A stretch of 5,462 nucleotides of DNA from Deltaproteobacteria bacterium (GTDB lineage: Bacteria; Desulfobacterota; Desulfarculia; Adiutricales; Adiutricaceae), in assembly GCA_031277995.1 (NCBI GenBank), contig JAITLH010000310.1, forward strand, positions 1-5,462, in the 5' to 3' direction. Below the pieces are notes generated by a model that was not told the DNA's origin, made no database searches, and was given only the letters and a program-made list of their open reading frames with translations. Of this stretch, positions 4,783 through 5,462 are shown piece by piece. The stretch's first letter is position 1, and the number at the start of each line of letters is the position of its first letter. The translations under genes and the position numbers were made by a program.

Positions 4783-5445
4783 ATGAATCGAAAGCTTACC
4801 ATAACGAAACTAATTTACGACGCCTGCCTGAAAGCCACCGTGGTTGTCGCCGTCGTCGGCCTGTCATCCCTATTGGCCCATTTGGAGTCCCTGGCTCGCC
4901 TGGACCATAAAGAACCGGGCCCCGTCGTCTCCAAGGCCAAACCGGCCAAGGAAACGCCGGCCCAACCCATTAACGTCGGCCTGGCCCCAAACCCCTATCT
5001 CCTGGCTCAAGTTAAGGATCAAGCCACCCAAAAGCCCGCCTTTGACAAAAAATCTTCCCGTTTTAACGAGATGATTGAAAAAGCGGCCAAGGAACACCGC
5101 ATTTCGCCGGCCTTGGTGAAAGCCGTCATCCAAGCCGAGTCAAAGTTTGACACCCGGGCCGTTTCGGCCCAAGGCGCCGTGGGCCTCATGCAGATCCTAC
5201 CCAGCACGGCCCGTTCCATGGGCGTTTCGAGCCCCCAAGAGCCATATAACAACATAACCGCCGGGGTCCGTTACCTTAAAATGTTATTGGAGGAATTCGG
5301 TAACGACGAATACCTAGCCGTGGCCGCTTACAACTGTGGACCCGATACCATCAAACGCTACGGCGGCAAGATGCCGCCCTTTAGCGAAACGCGATCCTTC
5401 GTCCGTCAAGTGATGAGTTACTATCAATCCTATATCGAATCCTAA
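4783..5445 (+). CDS. Membrane-anchored lytic transglycosylase (SLT domain)
   Basis: This 220-residue protein cleaves peptidoglycan glycan strands to 1,6-anhydromuramyl ends in the periplasm. The N-terminus is positively charged (MNRKLTITKL), followed by a hydrophobic segment at about 19-33 without an obvious signal-peptidase or lipobox site, so it is probably a membrane anchor. A Pro/Lys/Ala-rich linker spans roughly 43-90. The SLT domain (about 94-217) has the catalytic Glu119 in IQAESKFDTRAVS, then GAVGLMQILPSTA (131-143), NITAGVRYL (157-165), AAYNCGP (181-187) and SETRSFVRQV (201-210). All hallmark family-1 motifs are present. AYNCGP has Cys where AYNAGP is usual, a mild variant. The domain is complete, and the gene ends 17 bp before the window edge. 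It stands alone behind its own promoter. Its role (cell-wall turnover, or opening the wall for a trans-envelope machine) cannot be decided from this window. Confidence 0.92.
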   Translation: MNRKLTITKLIYDACLKATVVVAVVGLSSLLAHLESLARLDHKEPGPVVSKAKPAKETPAQPINVGLAPNPYLLAQVKDQATQKPAFDKKSSRFNEMIEKAAKEHRISPALVKAVIQAESKFDTRAVSAQGAVGLMQILPSTARSMGVSSPQEPYNNITAGVRYLKMLLEEFGNDEYLAVAAYNCGPDTIKRYGGKMPPFSETRSFVRQVMSYYQSYIES

Positions 5446-5462
5446 AGCCCGGGTCCCCAAAA

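Overview
The window carries six complete protein genes, and possibly the tail of a seventh at the left edge. Coding DNA is GC-rich and crowded with the tetranucleotide GGCC; the two main regulatory gaps (about 128-235 and 4475-4782) are very AT-rich. The gene families (an EF2568-type cysteine desulfurase with a DUF3343 partner, a COG2316 HD protein, an ACR3-like permease and a short membrane-anchored lytic transglycosylase) fit an anaerobic or microaerophilic Gram-negative bacterium. Deltaproteobacteria/Desulfobacterota is my best guess, but nothing here fixes the taxon.

Layout from left to right. Positions 1-127 may hold the C-terminal end of an upstream gene. An AT-rich leader with a good sigma70-type extended -10 promoter follows. 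Next is a two-gene operon (+): a PLP-dependent cysteine desulfurase (262-1407) and, 5 nt later, a small DUF3343 protein (1413-1679). Converging on it is a 3-hydroxyisobutyrate-dehydrogenase-family NAD(P) oxidoreductase (1751-2632, -). A 213-bp divergent spacer with GC hairpins and a TTTTGGCC-type tandem array separates this from a COG2316 HD-domain hydrolase (2846-3412, +). That gene converges, through a hairpin-rich 63-bp gap, on a polytopic ACR3/BASS-family permease (3476-4474, -). A 308-bp AT-rich divergent region full of short dyads then leads to a membrane-anchored SLT-domain lytic transglycosylase (4783-5445, +).

Only the first two genes look functionally coupled. The desulfurase would release sulfur (or selenium) from cysteine (or selenocysteine), and the one-cysteine DUF3343 protein would accept or carry it. 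The others look like independent single-gene units arranged head-to-head and tail-to-tail: metabolite oxidoreduction, an unknown phosphohydrolase, metalloid or organic anion export, and peptidoglycan remodelling.

I see no mobile element, CRISPR array, tRNA or rRNA. The most notable non-coding signals are the consensus promoter of the transglycosylase, whose predicted start site falls on the ATG (a candidate leaderless mRNA), the cluster of dyads upstream of it, and the GGCC/TTTT array between the dehydrogenase and the HD gene.
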